This document shows, in pieces, positions 45,050-53,726 of a DNA stretch of 64,000 bases. Below the pieces are notes generated by a model. The model saw only the letters and a program-made list of their open reading frames with translations, made no database searches and was not told the origin of the DNA. This stretch comes from an uncultured Pelagibacteraceae bacterium (GTDB lineage Bacteria; Pseudomonadota; Alphaproteobacteria; Pelagibacterales; Pelagibacteraceae): positions 124,001 through 188,000 of the forward strand of contig CACBYE010000001.1 of the NCBI GenBank assembly GCA_902543375.1, in the 5' to 3' direction. The position numbers were made by a program, and so were the translations under genes. Position 1 is the first letter of the stretch. The number at the start of each line of letters is the position of its first letter.

Positions 45050-45514
45050 ATGGGTAATCCGAAACAGTCTCTTTTAGCTTGTTTGTTTTCAATAATTACA
45101 ATTGGGATTTTAACTTTTTTAACTTACAGAACTGAATTTGGAATATTTTTATTAGCCTCATTTGGATCATCAATGGTCCTTCTTTATGGATATCCTGAGA
45201 GTCCATTTGCCCAACCGAAAAATGTTTTTTTTGGTCATTTAGTTACTACAATTGTAGGTTTGCTTTTTTTAAACTTTGTCCCATTGCCGGTCTTTTTAAC
45301 TATTCCGTTAGCCGTAGGATTTGGGGTAGGACTTATGATCTTATTAAACGTCACTCATCCACCAGCAGGTGGTAATCCAATAATTGTAATAATTGGTAGC
45401 GTGTCTTACGATTACCTGCTCAGTCCTGTAATATTAGGGTCAGTGATAATTATAATTTTTTCAATAATTATTAACAAATTTATTTTAAAAAAGTCTTATC
45501 CAAGCCAAAAATAA
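45050..45514 (+). CDS. HPP family membrane protein
   Basis: 154 residues, four predicted membrane segments (LLACLFSIITIGILTFLTYR, FGIFLLASFGSSMVLLYGYP, LVTTIVGLLFLNFVPLPVFL, IILGSVIIIIFSII-like end) and the family signature THPPAGGNPI, plus GYPESPFAQPKNVFFGH. Some HPP proteins have been linked to nitrite transport; the role here is unknown. It lies three bases after the SufU-like gene, so the two are co-transcribed. Confidence 0.88.
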   Translation: MGNPKQSLLACLFSIITIGILTFLTYRTEFGIFLLASFGSSMVLLYGYPESPFAQPKNVFFGHLVTTIVGLLFLNFVPLPVFLTIPLAVGFGVGLMILLNVTHPPAGGNPIIVIIGSVSYDYLLSPVILGSVIIIIFSIIINKFILKKSYPSQK

Positions 45515-45523
45515 TTTGTTTGC

Positions 45524-45535
45524 TTGAGATCTCAA
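45524..45535. promoter_or_regulatory. Perfect 12-base palindrome upstream of formate dehydrogenase
   Basis: TTGAGATCTCAA is an exact palindrome centred 54 bases before the fdh ATG. A TATAAA at 45555-45560 may be the -10, which would place the palindrome at or just upstream of the -35 position. It could be an operator for a dimeric regulator. Chance occurrence in AT-rich DNA is possible. Confidence 0.35.
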
Positions 45536-45583
45536 AATAATGTTAGATGTACTTTATAAATATATAAATATACAGGAGAATAA

Positions 45584-46783
45584 ATGAAAATATTATGCAT
45601 ATTATATGATGATCCAAAAGGCGGAATGCCAAAATCATATGCACTTTCACAACTACCAAAGATAGATAAATATCCAGATGGAATGACTTTACCTTCACCT
45701 AAGGGGAGAGATTATACTCCTGGACAATTACTAGGTTGTGTATCTGGTGAGCTTGGATTAAGAAAATTTTTAGAAAGTAATGGTCATGAGTTGGTAGTGA
45801 CTAATAGTAAAGATGGAGATGGATGTGAGGCTGATAAACATATTGTCGATGCTGATATTGTTATTTCTCAACCTTTCTTTCCATATTATTTAACAAAAGA
45901 GAGAATTGCTAAAGCTAAAAATCTTAAGATGGCAATCACAGCAGGAATTGGTTCTGACCACGTAGATTTACAAGCTGCAATGGATAATAAAATCGATGTT
46001 GTAGAGGTAACATATTGTAATTCTAGATCAGTGGCTGAACACATTGTTATGATGATTGTTTCGATGGTGAGAGATTACCACAATCAACATAGGATTGTTA
46101 ATGAGGGTGGCTGGAACATTGCTGATGCCGTTCAAAGATCATATGACGTTGAAGGTATGCATATTGGAACAGTTGCAGCAGGACGTATCGGACTAGATGC
46201 ATTAAGAAAGATGAAGCCATTTGACGTTCATTTACACTATTTTGATAGACATAAATTACCTGACTCAGTTGAGAAAGAGTTGAATCTTACTTTTCATGAG
46301 TCTGTAGAATCAATGGTAAAAGTATGTGATGTAGTGACAATTAATTGCCCTCTTCATCCTGAAACAGAGAACCTATTTGATGATGCAATGATAGGTAAAA
46401 TGAAAAAAGGTGCTTATATTGTAAACACCGCAAGAGGAAAAATCTGTAATCGTGATGCAATTGCAAAAGCCTTAAAAAGTGGTCAATTAAGTGGTTATGC
46501 AGGAGATGTATGGTTCCCTCAACCAGCACCTAATGATCACGTATGGAGAAGCATGCCTAATCAAGGAATGACACCTCATACTTCTGGAACATCTTTAACA
46601 GCACAATCAAGATATGCTGATGGAGTAAGAGAGATATTAGAGTGTTTCTTTGAAGGTAAAGAAATCAGGAATCAATATTTAATTGTCAAAGATGGTCAAT
46701 TAGCTGGTATGGGTGCTCACTCGTATAGTAAAGGTTCAGCTACAGGCGGATCAGAAGAAGCAGCTAAATACAAAAAAAAATAA
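45584..46783 (+). CDS. fdh: NAD-dependent formate dehydrogenase
   Basis: Metal-free D-2-hydroxyacid-type dehydrogenase oxidising formate to CO2 with NAD+. There are 399 residues, the usual length. The N-terminal substrate region has QPFFPYYLTKERIAKAKNLK; the NAD-binding domain has HIGTVAAGRIGLDALRKMKP; and the key catalytic residues fall exactly at R284 (NTARGKICNRD) and H332 (TPHTSGTSL), as in the Pseudomonas enzyme. C-terminal LAGMGAHSYSKG is typical. A strong AGGAG at 45574-45578 precedes the ATG by five bases, and a hairpin follows the stop, so it is probably a well-expressed single-gene unit. It yields NADH from one-carbon waste. Confidence 0.97.
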   Translation: MKILCILYDDPKGGMPKSYALSQLPKIDKYPDGMTLPSPKGRDYTPGQLLGCVSGELGLRKFLESNGHELVVTNSKDGDGCEADKHIVDADIVISQPFFPYYLTKERIAKAKNLKMAITAGIGSDHVDLQAAMDNKIDVVEVTYCNSRSVAEHIVMMIVSMVRDYHNQHRIVNEGGWNIADAVQRSYDVEGMHIGTVAAGRIGLDALRKMKPFDVHLHYFDRHKLPDSVEKELNLTFHESVESMVKVCDVVTINCPLHPETENLFDDAMIGKMKKGAYIVNTARGKICNRDAIAKALKSGQLSGYAGDVWFPQPAPNDHVWRSMPNQGMTPHTSGTSLTAQSRYADGVREILECFFEGKEIRNQYLIVKDGQLAGMGAHSYSKGSATGGSEEAAKYKKK

Positions 46784-46799
46784 TTCTTAATAAAATTAT

Positions 46800-46831
46800 T
46801 AAAGGTAGTTACTGAAAAGTAGCTACCTTTA
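46800..46831 (+). terminator. Stem-loop terminator after formate dehydrogenase
   Basis: TAAAGGTAGTTAC and GTAGCTACCTTTA form a 13-base stem with one G-U pair and a TGAAAA loop, starting 17 bases after the fdh stop. Only a weak T-run follows (TTTA), so termination on the plus strand may be partial; the A-rich flank would read as T on the minus strand. It is the clearest non-riboswitch hairpin seen in the window. Confidence 0.7.
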
Positions 46832-46871
46832 AAATCTGGACTTATCATAACGAATTTGTTTATGATATTTT

Positions 46872-47447
46872 ATGAAATATTTTTTAATAATTCTCTTTTT
46901 TTTAATCAATACAAATCTTTCTCATTCTGCTCAAAAAGATAAGGCATATTTTGCTGGAGGGTGTTTTTGGTGTGTTGAAGAGTCGTTTGAAAAATTAAAA
47001 GGGGTTGAAGAGGTTATTTCTGGATATTCGGGCGGTATTACTGAAAACCCGACTTACAAAGAAGTAACATATGGAAAAACTGGTCACTTCGAAGTTGTAG
47101 AAATAATCTACGATAAAAAAGTTATTTCATTTAAAGAATTGTTAGAAAATTTTTGGGTTAATATTGATCCATTTGATGCTTATGGTCAATTTTGTGACAA
47201 AGGATATAGTTATAGATCAGTTGCATTTTATCAAAATGATGAAGAAAAAAAATTAATAGAAAAAGATATAAAAGATTTACAAAATAAATTTAAAAAAAAA
47301 GTTGTAACATATGTTAGAAATTTTGAAAAATTTTATGAGGCAGAGGAATACCATCAAGATTTCTATAAGATAAAACTAGAAAGATATCTTAGATACAAAA
47401 AAGCGTGTGGAAGAGAAGAATTATTAAAAAGAATCTGGAGTCAATAA
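46872..47447 (+). CDS. msrA: Peptide methionine sulfoxide reductase MsrA, exported form
   Basis: Reduces methionine-S-sulfoxide in proteins. There are 191 residues: a signal peptide (about 1-19, FLIILFFLINTNLSHSA), then AYFAGGCFWCVEESFEKLKG with the catalytic C31 and C34, GYSGGITENPTYKEVTYGKT, and AEEYHQDFYKIKLERY. Most bacterial MsrA are cytosolic, so the signal peptide points to periplasmic repair. It is followed by selO five bases later. Confidence 0.95.
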   Translation: MKYFLIILFFLINTNLSHSAQKDKAYFAGGCFWCVEESFEKLKGVEEVISGYSGGITENPTYKEVTYGKTGHFEVVEIIYDKKVISFKELLENFWVNIDPFDAYGQFCDKGYSYRSVAFYQNDEEKKLIEKDIKDLQNKFKKKVVTYVRNFEKFYEAEEYHQDFYKIKLERYLRYKKACGREELLKRIWSQ

Positions 47448-47452
47448 ACTTT

Positions 47453-48907
47453 ATGAAGAATAATATGAATTGGAATTTCGATAACTCTTATTCAAGATTG
47501 TCTGATGCATTTAAAGAACATATTGAACCTATTGCCGTAAAAAATCCTGAATTAGTTTTAATGAATGAGGATTTAGTTAAAGAATTAAACTTGGACTTTT
47601 CCAAAATCGATAAAAATGAATTAGCAGCTTTATTCACTGGTAATATTCTTCCAGAAGGGAGTAATGCCATTGCTCAAGCTTATGCTGGTCACCAATTTGG
47701 ACATTTCACAATGTTAGGAGATGGAAGAGCAGTTTTAATAGGAGAACATTTAACGAAAAATAATGAGAGATACGATATTCAATTTAAAGGTTCAGGTAAA
47801 ACGGCATTTTCAAGAAATGGTGACGGCAGAGCTGCACTGGGTCCAATGTTAAGGGAATATATAATTAGTGAAGCGATGCATCACCTAAATATTCCATCAA
47901 CGAGAAGTTTAGCAGTTGCTAAAACAGGTGAGGAAATAATGCGTGAGACTCCATTGCAAGGCGCTATCTTAACTAGAGTGGCATCAAGTCATATTAGAGT
48001 TGGAACTTTTCAATATGTTGCAGCACGTGATAAAAAAGATGAATTAGAAATTTTACTTAATTATGTGATTAAAAGACATTATCCAAAACTAACAAATTCA
48101 AAAAATAAAGCTTTAGACCTTTTGAACGTACTTATAGATAAACAAATTGATCTTGTAGTTAATTGGATGCGTGTTGGTTTTATTCATGGTGTTATGAATA
48201 CTGATAACATGACAATTTCTGGTGAAACAATCGATTATGGTCCATGTGCATTCATGGATACCTATGACCCAAAAACAGTTTTTAGCTCAATTGATAAGAT
48301 GGGAAGATATGCTTATTGTAATCAACCAGCTATTACAAAATGGAATCTTTCAAGATTTGCTGAGTGTTTAATTCCATTTATTGATCAAGATGAGAACAAG
48401 GCGGTTAAAAGTGCAACAGAATTAATTGAAACTTTCGGCAAAAAATATGAAGAAAAATGGTTGAAGATGATGAGAAAAAAACTTGGATTATTAGGTGAAG
48501 ATAACAAAGATAAATTTTTGATTGTTGATTTGCTCACTTGGATGCATCAAAACAAAGTAGACTATACAAATACTTTTTGTCATTTAATGAATCTTAAAGA
48601 CTATGATGATGACTTATATAAAGATGATAATTTTCAAAAATGGAAAAAAAATTGGCTAGAGAGATTAAAACTAAAAAATAATACTCAAGAAAATTATACA
48701 AAATTAATGAGAAGTGTTAATCCTCTTGTGATTCCCAGAAATCATAAAATTGAAAATGCATTAGAAAAAGCCAACAATAGTAATCTTGAGCCATTTAATA
48801 AACTATTAAAAATTTTAAAAGCACCATATGACCTGCAAGAAAATATTTCAGATTATCTGAAAATGGACACCTATTTAAAAGATTACAAAACTTTTTGTGG
48901 TACTTAA
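47453..48907 (+). CDS. selO: Protein adenylyltransferase SelO (YdiU/UPF0061)
   Basis: Pseudokinase-fold enzyme that AMPylates proteins, linked to oxidative-stress defence and thioredoxin/glutathione-system targets. The ATG at 47453 gives 484 residues (E. coli SelO 478); an extension to 47405 would overlap msrA. Hallmarks: AQAYAGHQFGHFTMLGDGRA, YDIQFKGSGKTAFSRNGDGR, LREYIISEAMHHLNIPSTRS, and GVMNTDNMTISGETIDYGPC with the catalytic N/D. The C-terminus KTFCGT holds the conserved cysteine that replaces Sec in bacterial forms. Pairing with msrA suggests a shared redox role. Confidence 0.95.
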   Translation: MKNNMNWNFDNSYSRLSDAFKEHIEPIAVKNPELVLMNEDLVKELNLDFSKIDKNELAALFTGNILPEGSNAIAQAYAGHQFGHFTMLGDGRAVLIGEHLTKNNERYDIQFKGSGKTAFSRNGDGRAALGPMLREYIISEAMHHLNIPSTRSLAVAKTGEEIMRETPLQGAILTRVASSHIRVGTFQYVAARDKKDELEILLNYVIKRHYPKLTNSKNKALDLLNVLIDKQIDLVVNWMRVGFIHGVMNTDNMTISGETIDYGPCAFMDTYDPKTVFSSIDKMGRYAYCNQPAITKWNLSRFAECLIPFIDQDENKAVKSATELIETFGKKYEEKWLKMMRKKLGLLGEDNKDKFLIVDLLTWMHQNKVDYTNTFCHLMNLKDYDDDLYKDDNFQKWKKNWLERLKLKNNTQENYTKLMRSVNPLVIPRNHKIENALEKANNSNLEPFNKLLKILKAPYDLQENISDYLKMDTYLKDYKTFCGT

Positions 48908-48916
48908 CTTTATTAA

Positions 48917-49618
48917 TTAACTAGAAAATTTTTTCCAATTTTCGACTGGGGGAACTAAATGTTCAAGTGTTGAGGAGTCTTTTGCTAAAAATACTATATC
49001 TGCTGAAATTGATATTCTTTCAGAATTAGACTTTCCTTGTTCTGTGCCATGAATTGTTTTAGAAGGAAATATCAACAAATCATCTTCTTTAGTATCAAAT
49101 ACAACTTTACTTGAATTTAATATATCTCGTTTTTTAAAAATATTTTCTTTAGCCAAAGATCTTGAATCAAATAATTGAGGAATAAATTCATTATGTTTAG
49201 AATTGTCAAAAAACATAATTTTAGCATCATCTTTTTGTTTCTTTAAGTAAAATGCAATAGAAAGATGCGACTGATCATGTGAATGATTATCAATGTGTTC
49301 AGTTTGTTTTGAAATTGTTGCCCACGACCTCTGAAAATAAAGATCAAGTTTTATATGGTTCACTGATAAACTTTCTAAATATTCTAAAATACAATTATTA
49401 ATTTGAATAAATAAATTTTTAAATTTTGGATTATTGTGCAAATATTCAAATCCTTGCGTATCTCCTGTCCAAGCTTTTGTTGCTGATTTATAATCTAAAT
49501 TTTTACTTTTTTTTTCCATTAATCTAACTTCTTCAATCATTTCATTTTTTTCATTTTCTGAAAGTGAGAGCGTCGACTTATAGACTGTGAGAGGAAAAAA
49601 ATTAAAAATTTTTTGCAT
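48917..49618 (-). CDS. 2-oxoglutarate/Fe(II) oxygenase-like protein (TIGR02466 type)
   Basis: 233 residues resembling the small putative 2OG-Fe(II) oxygenase family common in marine bacteria and phages. Iron-ligand candidates are His/His in HIDNHSHDQSHLSIAFYL and the distal His in PSKTIHGTEQGK, followed by the 2OG-binding Arg in ERISISADIVFL. The N-terminal FPLTVYKSTL is characteristic. Substrate unknown. It is ten bases after the FAD oxidoreductase in the same direction and convergent with selO. Confidence 0.78.
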   Translation of the reverse strand: MQKIFNFFPLTVYKSTLSLSENEKNEMIEEVRLMEKKSKNLDYKSATKAWTGDTQGFEYLHNNPKFKNLFIQINNCILEYLESLSVNHIKLDLYFQRSWATISKQTEHIDNHSHDQSHLSIAFYLKKQKDDAKIMFFDNSKHNEFIPQLFDSRSLAKENIFKKRDILNSSKVVFDTKEDDLLIFPSKTIHGTEQGKSNSERISISADIVFLAKDSSTLEHLVPPVENWKKFSS

Positions 49619-49628
49619 TTAGAGTTTT

Positions 49629-50732
49629 TTATAGCACGTAAGGTTCTGGTCTTGCTTTTGCACCTAATACTCTTTCTACTGCCATATTTGAAATATCAAT
49701 CGATTGATAAGAGCCTGTTGTAATTAGCTCTGTCAAAGCTCTTCCAATTCCTGGTGCTTGCATTAATCCTCTTCCAGTAAAACCGGTTGCTAAGTATACG
49801 TTTTCAAATTTAGGATGTTTTCCTACAACTGCATTATTATCTAATCGATTACAATCATAATAACCTGCCCAACCACCAGTTAACTTCAATTCTTCAAATG
49901 CAGGAATTCTTTTAGCTAAAGCAGGCCAAACTAGTTCCTCAAAATCATCCCAGGCTGGTTCCAGATCTGTAGCATCAAAAACTGATTTTGGTGAACCAGC
50001 TAAATACTCTTTTCCTTCAGGTCTCCAATAAACACCTGTTGTTAAATCACCAGTTAATGGCATCTCAGGAATATGTTTTGGACACTTAATCCTAAAAACT
50101 GTATGCTTTTGAGGCTCTACTGGAATATCTTCCAATAATTCTTTTGTCCAACATCCAGCCGCAGATACTATCGTTTTAGCTTTTATTTCTGATAAAGATT
50201 TCACTTCACCTTTTATGAATTCTGCACCTTGCTCTATCGCTTTACTTTTTAATGCAGTATGAAAAAGAAAAGGATCAATCCATCCCTCACTTTTATTATC
50301 AGTAAATGTAGCAGTTTCTATTCCTTCTTTATTAATATATGGAAAAAATTTATCTAACTCAGAACCTTTGATGTTTTTTGTTCCTGCGTAACACGCTTTA
50401 TGATTTTCCAGAGCTTTATATTGTTCTTCCGCATGTTCAGGGCCAAACATTAATAAATATCCATTAGGTACCATGCTTGCAGTAGGATTAGGATTTTTTT
50501 CCGTTTTGAGTAATTCTGGTATTTGAAAAATAAATTCTCTGGCAAATTTACCTAACAAAATATTTTCTGTTTGAAAAAATTGTCTTCTAAAACCGCCAAG
50601 AGAAAGGGGGAAAGATGCTGATTTATAAGTTGGGTCTCTCTCAATTACTTTAACTTTTCTTCCCTCTTTAGATAGAAAATAAGCAGTCGCTGCACCAATT
50701 ATTCCCCCACCAACTATTACAACATCATCCAT
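49629..50732 (-). CDS. FAD-dependent oxidoreductase of the DAO (sarcosine/glycine oxidase-like) family
   Basis: 367 residues with an N-terminal dinucleotide fold VVIVGGGIIGAATAYFLSKE followed by an acidic ERD for FAD ribose binding, a central substrate domain, and C-terminal NVYLATGFTGRGLMQAPGIG with the second FAD contact. The family oxidises N-methyl or primary amines of amino acids (sarcosine, dimethylglycine, glycine). FGGFRRQFFQ-like LGGFRRQFFQTENI resembles the SoxB/DadA-like group. Exact substrate cannot be read. A glycine-oxidase role (ThiO) is possible but not supported by context. It begins one base before the tspO stop. Confidence 0.83.
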   Translation of the reverse strand: MDDVVIVGGGIIGAATAYFLSKEGRKVKVIERDPTYKSASFPLSLGGFRRQFFQTENILLGKFAREFIFQIPELLKTEKNPNPTASMVPNGYLLMFGPEHAEEQYKALENHKACYAGTKNIKGSELDKFFPYINKEGIETATFTDNKSEGWIDPFLFHTALKSKAIEQGAEFIKGEVKSLSEIKAKTIVSAAGCWTKELLEDIPVEPQKHTVFRIKCPKHIPEMPLTGDLTTGVYWRPEGKEYLAGSPKSVFDATDLEPAWDDFEELVWPALAKRIPAFEELKLTGGWAGYYDCNRLDNNAVVGKHPKFENVYLATGFTGRGLMQAPGIGRALTELITTGSYQSIDISNMAVERVLGAKARPEPYVL

Positions 50733-51215
50733 TTAATTTAGTACCATTAAGTTATAGTTAAGAAATAAAGCATAGAAACACCAAAGTAAATATGGAATCA
50801 TTAAGTAATAACTTACAAAATTGACACGTTTAAATCTAATAATCAAAATTATTATCAAAGTTATCAAAATCACAAGAACAACTAATGCAAAGAATATTTG
50901 ATGTAGTCCAAAAAAAACAATACTCCAAGTTGCATTAAAAACTATATGTATAAAATAAATGTAAATTGTATTTACATCTTTTTTTTTACTATGCCAAAAA
51001 AACCAAATAGCTAATGTCATCATTATGTAAAGTGTTGTCCAAACAGGAGCAAATATCCAATCTGGTGGATTATAATTCGATTTAACAAGTCCAGAGTACC
51101 AAGGCTCTTTTAAGCTTATAGAGACTAAACCACCGATAAATGATGCAGAAAAAGTGACAATTAAAAAAAGAATCAATGAATAAAATTTATTTTTTAGCAT
51201 ATTAGTATTATACAT
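50733..51215 (-). CDS. tspO: TspO/MBR family tryptophan-rich sensory protein
   Basis: 160 residues with five membrane segments and the TspO signatures WYSGLVKSNYNPPDWIFAPV, WTTLYIMMTLAIWFF and YLLWCFYALFLNYNL near the end. TspO binds porphyrins and related ligands and modulates light/oxygen-stress responses. An ATG at 51200 (MLKNKFYS) is an alternative start; the SDR gene begins only nine bases from 51215 in the opposite direction, which favours the shorter form slightly. Confidence 0.92.
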   Translation of the reverse strand: MYNTNMLKNKFYSLILFLIVTFSASFIGGLVSISLKEPWYSGLVKSNYNPPDWIFAPVWTTLYIMMTLAIWFFWHSKKKDVNTIYIYFIHIVFNATWSIVFFGLHQIFFALVVLVILITLIIILIIRFKRVNFVSYYLMIPYLLWCFYALFLNYNLMVLN

Positions 51216-51224
51216 CTTTATAAT

Positions 51225-51986
51225 ATGAATAAAAAAACTATTTGGATTACAGGTGGTAGCACAGGAATTGGTAAAGCTTTAGCAATAAAATTTGCCAAAG
51301 AAGGTTGGAATGTTGCAATATCTGCAAGACGTGAAAATTTACTTAAAGAAACTTGTGGAGAGCATGAAAATATTAGTTCTTTCCCATTAGACGTAACCGA
51401 TAAGAATAAATGTAAAGAAGTTTTTCAAAGTATAGTAGATACTTTCCAGAGTGTAGATATTTGTTTTTTCTCAACTGGTACATGGGATCCCAAGAAAGAA
51501 AAAGATATTGATGTTGAACAAATTGAAAATGTATTTAAAGTAAATTTTTTTGGAACATTAAATAGTATTAAAGCTGTAGAGAAATATTTTAAAGATAGAA
51601 AAAGTGGGACAATAACTATAGTCTCCTCTATTGCTGGTTACCGAGGATTACCTAATTCAACTGGATATGGGCCATCAAAATCAGCTTTAAATAATTTAGC
51701 TGAAAGTTTATATTTTGATTTTGGTAGATCGAATGTTCGAGTGTGTCTTGTTTCACCAGGTTTTATTAAAACACCGATGACTGACAAAAATGATTTTAAA
51801 ATGCCTTTCTTAAAAACTTCTGAATATGCTGCAGAAAAAATTTATGATGGTTTAGTAAACAAAAATTCTTTTGAAATTCATTTTCCAAAATCTTTAACAA
51901 CTATATTGAAAATATTAAGTTTCTTACCAAACAAAATTTATTTTGGCTTAATTGGGAAACTTACAAAATATCAAAAAAAAAATTAA
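51225..51986 (+). CDS. Short-chain dehydrogenase/reductase
   Basis: 253 residues of the SDR family: NADP-binding ITGGSTGIGKALAIKFAKEG, the catalytic Ser in IVSSIAGYRGLPNSTGY and YxxxK in GYGPSKSALNNLAE, plus SPGFIKTPMTDKND. The C-terminal tail is hydrophobic (TTILKILSFLPNKIYFGLIG), suggesting membrane association. SDR genes of this type occur beside CFA/DUF1365/DUF3833 genes in Rhodobacter-like singlet-oxygen stress loci. It is convergent with DUF3833, overlapping it by four bases. Confidence 0.88.
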   Translation: MNKKTIWITGGSTGIGKALAIKFAKEGWNVAISARRENLLKETCGEHENISSFPLDVTDKNKCKEVFQSIVDTFQSVDICFFSTGTWDPKKEKDIDVEQIENVFKVNFFGTLNSIKAVEKYFKDRKSGTITIVSSIAGYRGLPNSTGYGPSKSALNNLAESLYFDFGRSNVRVCLVSPGFIKTPMTDKNDFKMPFLKTSEYAAEKIYDGLVNKNSFEIHFPKSLTTILKILSFLPNKIYFGLIGKLTKYQKKN

Positions 51987-52531
51987 TCTTTTACAAAAAC
52001 AACAGTTAATTCAGCGACTTTGAAACCAAACTTAGTCATTGTAGCCCTGTTAATTGCTACACGTTCATCTTGTTTAAAAATCCAATCATCAAAAGTAATT
52101 TTCATCTCTTTACCTTTGACCGGAACTAATAAAACATATTCAAATTTAAAGGCTGGACCATACGAATATCCTTTAGCTTTACCAACAACATCTCCTGCCG
52201 TACCCTCATAATTATTTTCATCAATTTTAGTAATCTGCCATTGTCTAGTTTGAATTTCCCCATCATCCCAGTTAAATTTTTCGTCGAGTATCAGTTGTTT
52301 ACCATCCCATTTTCCATTTAAATCTGCAGAAAATTGTCTTGTGACTTTTCCAGATCTATTTTGAAGCACACCCCAAGCTTTTACATTGCCGGACAAATAA
52401 TTTTCAATAATCAATCTAGGTTCTTTATTTTTAAAATCTTCTGGTTTCATAGCGCTATTTTTTGAGCAGTTTGTAATTAAGAAAAGAAAAATTATCAATA
52501 AAATTGATTTGCTATTTTTAAGTTTAATCAT
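51983..52531 (-). CDS. DUF3833 family lipoprotein
   Basis: 182 residues with a lipoprotein signal (SILLIIFLFLITNC, lipidated cysteine about residue 22). The mature part shows the DUF3833 pattern: NYLSGNVKAWGVLQNRSGKV, RQFSADLNGKWDG, QTRQWQITKIDENNYEGTAG and EMKITFDDWIFKQDERVAIN. Likely anchored in the periplasmic face of a membrane. It is the last gene of the FAD-DUF1365-CFA-DUF3833 set; function is unknown, but the set is conserved. Confidence 0.88.
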   Translation of the reverse strand: MIKLKNSKSILLIIFLFLITNCSKNSAMKPEDFKNKEPRLIIENYLSGNVKAWGVLQNRSGKVTRQFSADLNGKWDGKQLILDEKFNWDDGEIQTRQWQITKIDENNYEGTAGDVVGKAKGYSYGPAFKFEYVLLVPVKGKEMKITFDDWIFKQDERVAINRATMTKFGFKVAELTVVFVKD

Positions 52532-52547
52532 TCGTTTCCTTTAAAGA

Positions 52548-53726
52548 TCATTTATTTTGAAGTGAAAATTGAATTAAATCTATATTTTTCGATTTAAAAC
52601 CTGCCTCACAATAAGAAAGGTAAAATTCCCACATTCTTTTAAAAGTTAAATCAAATCCTTGTTTTTTAATTAAATCCCACTTCTTATTAAATTCATTTCT
52701 CCATATTGCCAATGTATCAGAATAATGATCTGCATAGGAGTCATATGACTTAATAGCTAGACCATTTTCTGAGACACATTTATTAATAATATTCTTACTT
52801 GGTAAAAAACCTCCAGGAAAAATATATTTTTGGATAAAGTCTGTCTTGTTTTTATATCGGTCAAACATATTATCATCTATTGTAATAGCCTGAATAGCAG
52901 CTCTTCCATCATCTGATAGATTGTCTTTAATTGTTTTAAAATAACTTTCTAGGTAATTTTGTCCAACAGCTTCTATCATTTCTATTGAAGCTATTGAATT
53001 ATATTTATTTTTTAAATCTCTATAATCTTTAATTTCAATATTTACTTTTTCGTTTAAGCCACATTCGTGAATTCTTTTTTTTGTATATTCAAATTGTTTT
53101 TTCGATATAGTAATACAATCTAATTTAACATCATATTTTTTTCCTAAATATTCAGCAAAACCACCCCAGCCACATCCAATCTCTAAAATTTTGTCACCGT
53201 TATTTGGTTTTATTAAATCTATTAATTTTTGATATTTATTATTTTGTGCATTAGACAAGTCTTTATTTCTCTCATCAAATATTGCACTTGAATATGTTAA
53301 AGTTTTATCAAGCCATAGTGCAAAAAACTCATTGCCTAAGTCGTAATGTTTTGAAATATTATCTTTGCTTCGACCTCTGGTGTTTTTAATAAATATATTT
53401 TTTACGTAATTGACCGTTGGAAAGTCTAATAGACCTGAAAATTTGTAAATTATTTTAATATTTCTTGCTGTGATTTCGATCAAGTTTGAAAGATTATCAG
53501 TTTCAAATTCATCCCTCATATAAGATTCTGCAAAACCAACACTTCCTCCTTTTATTAAGTTGAAAGTAAAATTTGGTTTTTTAATCCTTAAAACTGATTT
53601 TAAAGGACTATCTGGGTTTCCAAATTTTAATAATTCACCATTATATTTTGTGATCTCTAGATACCCGTGCTCAATATCTCTTAAAATTTTGAAGACAATT
53701 TGATCTGAAAAGTTATATAGGCCCAT
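52548..53726 (-). CDS. cfa: Cyclopropane-fatty-acid synthase-like SAM methyltransferase (possible UfaM type)
   Basis: 392 residues of the CFAS family, which methylates double bonds in membrane phospholipid chains. SAM motif I is ILEIGCGWGGFAEYLGKKYD; also ISKHYDLGNEFFALWLDKTL, TYSSAIFDERNKDLSNAQNN and YIFPGGFLPSKNII. Homologues that act with an FAD partner make methylated/furan fatty acids in Rhodobacter; the neighbours here fit this, but sequence alone cannot separate it from a plain CFA synthase. Its ATG shares a base with the DUF1365 stop (TAATG). Confidence 0.9.
   Translation of the reverse strand: MGLYNFSDQIVFKILRDIEHGYLEITKYNGELLKFGNPDSPLKSVLRIKKPNFTFNLIKGGSVGFAESYMRDEFETDNLSNLIEITARNIKIIYKFSGLLDFPTVNYVKNIFIKNTRGRSKDNISKHYDLGNEFFALWLDKTLTYSSAIFDERNKDLSNAQNNKYQKLIDLIKPNNGDKILEIGCGWGGFAEYLGKKYDVKLDCITISKKQFEYTKKRIHECGLNEKVNIEIKDYRDLKNKYNSIASIEMIEAVGQNYLESYFKTIKDNLSDDGRAAIQAITIDDNMFDRYKNKTDFIQKYIFPGGFLPSKNIINKCVSENGLAIKSYDSYADHYSDTLAIWRNEFNKKWDLIKKQGFDLTFKRMWEFYLSYCEAGFKSKNIDLIQFSLQNK

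Noticed and set aside
47405..47452. N-terminal extension of selO
   Set aside because: It overlaps the end of msrA in another frame; the ATG at 47453 gives the family length.
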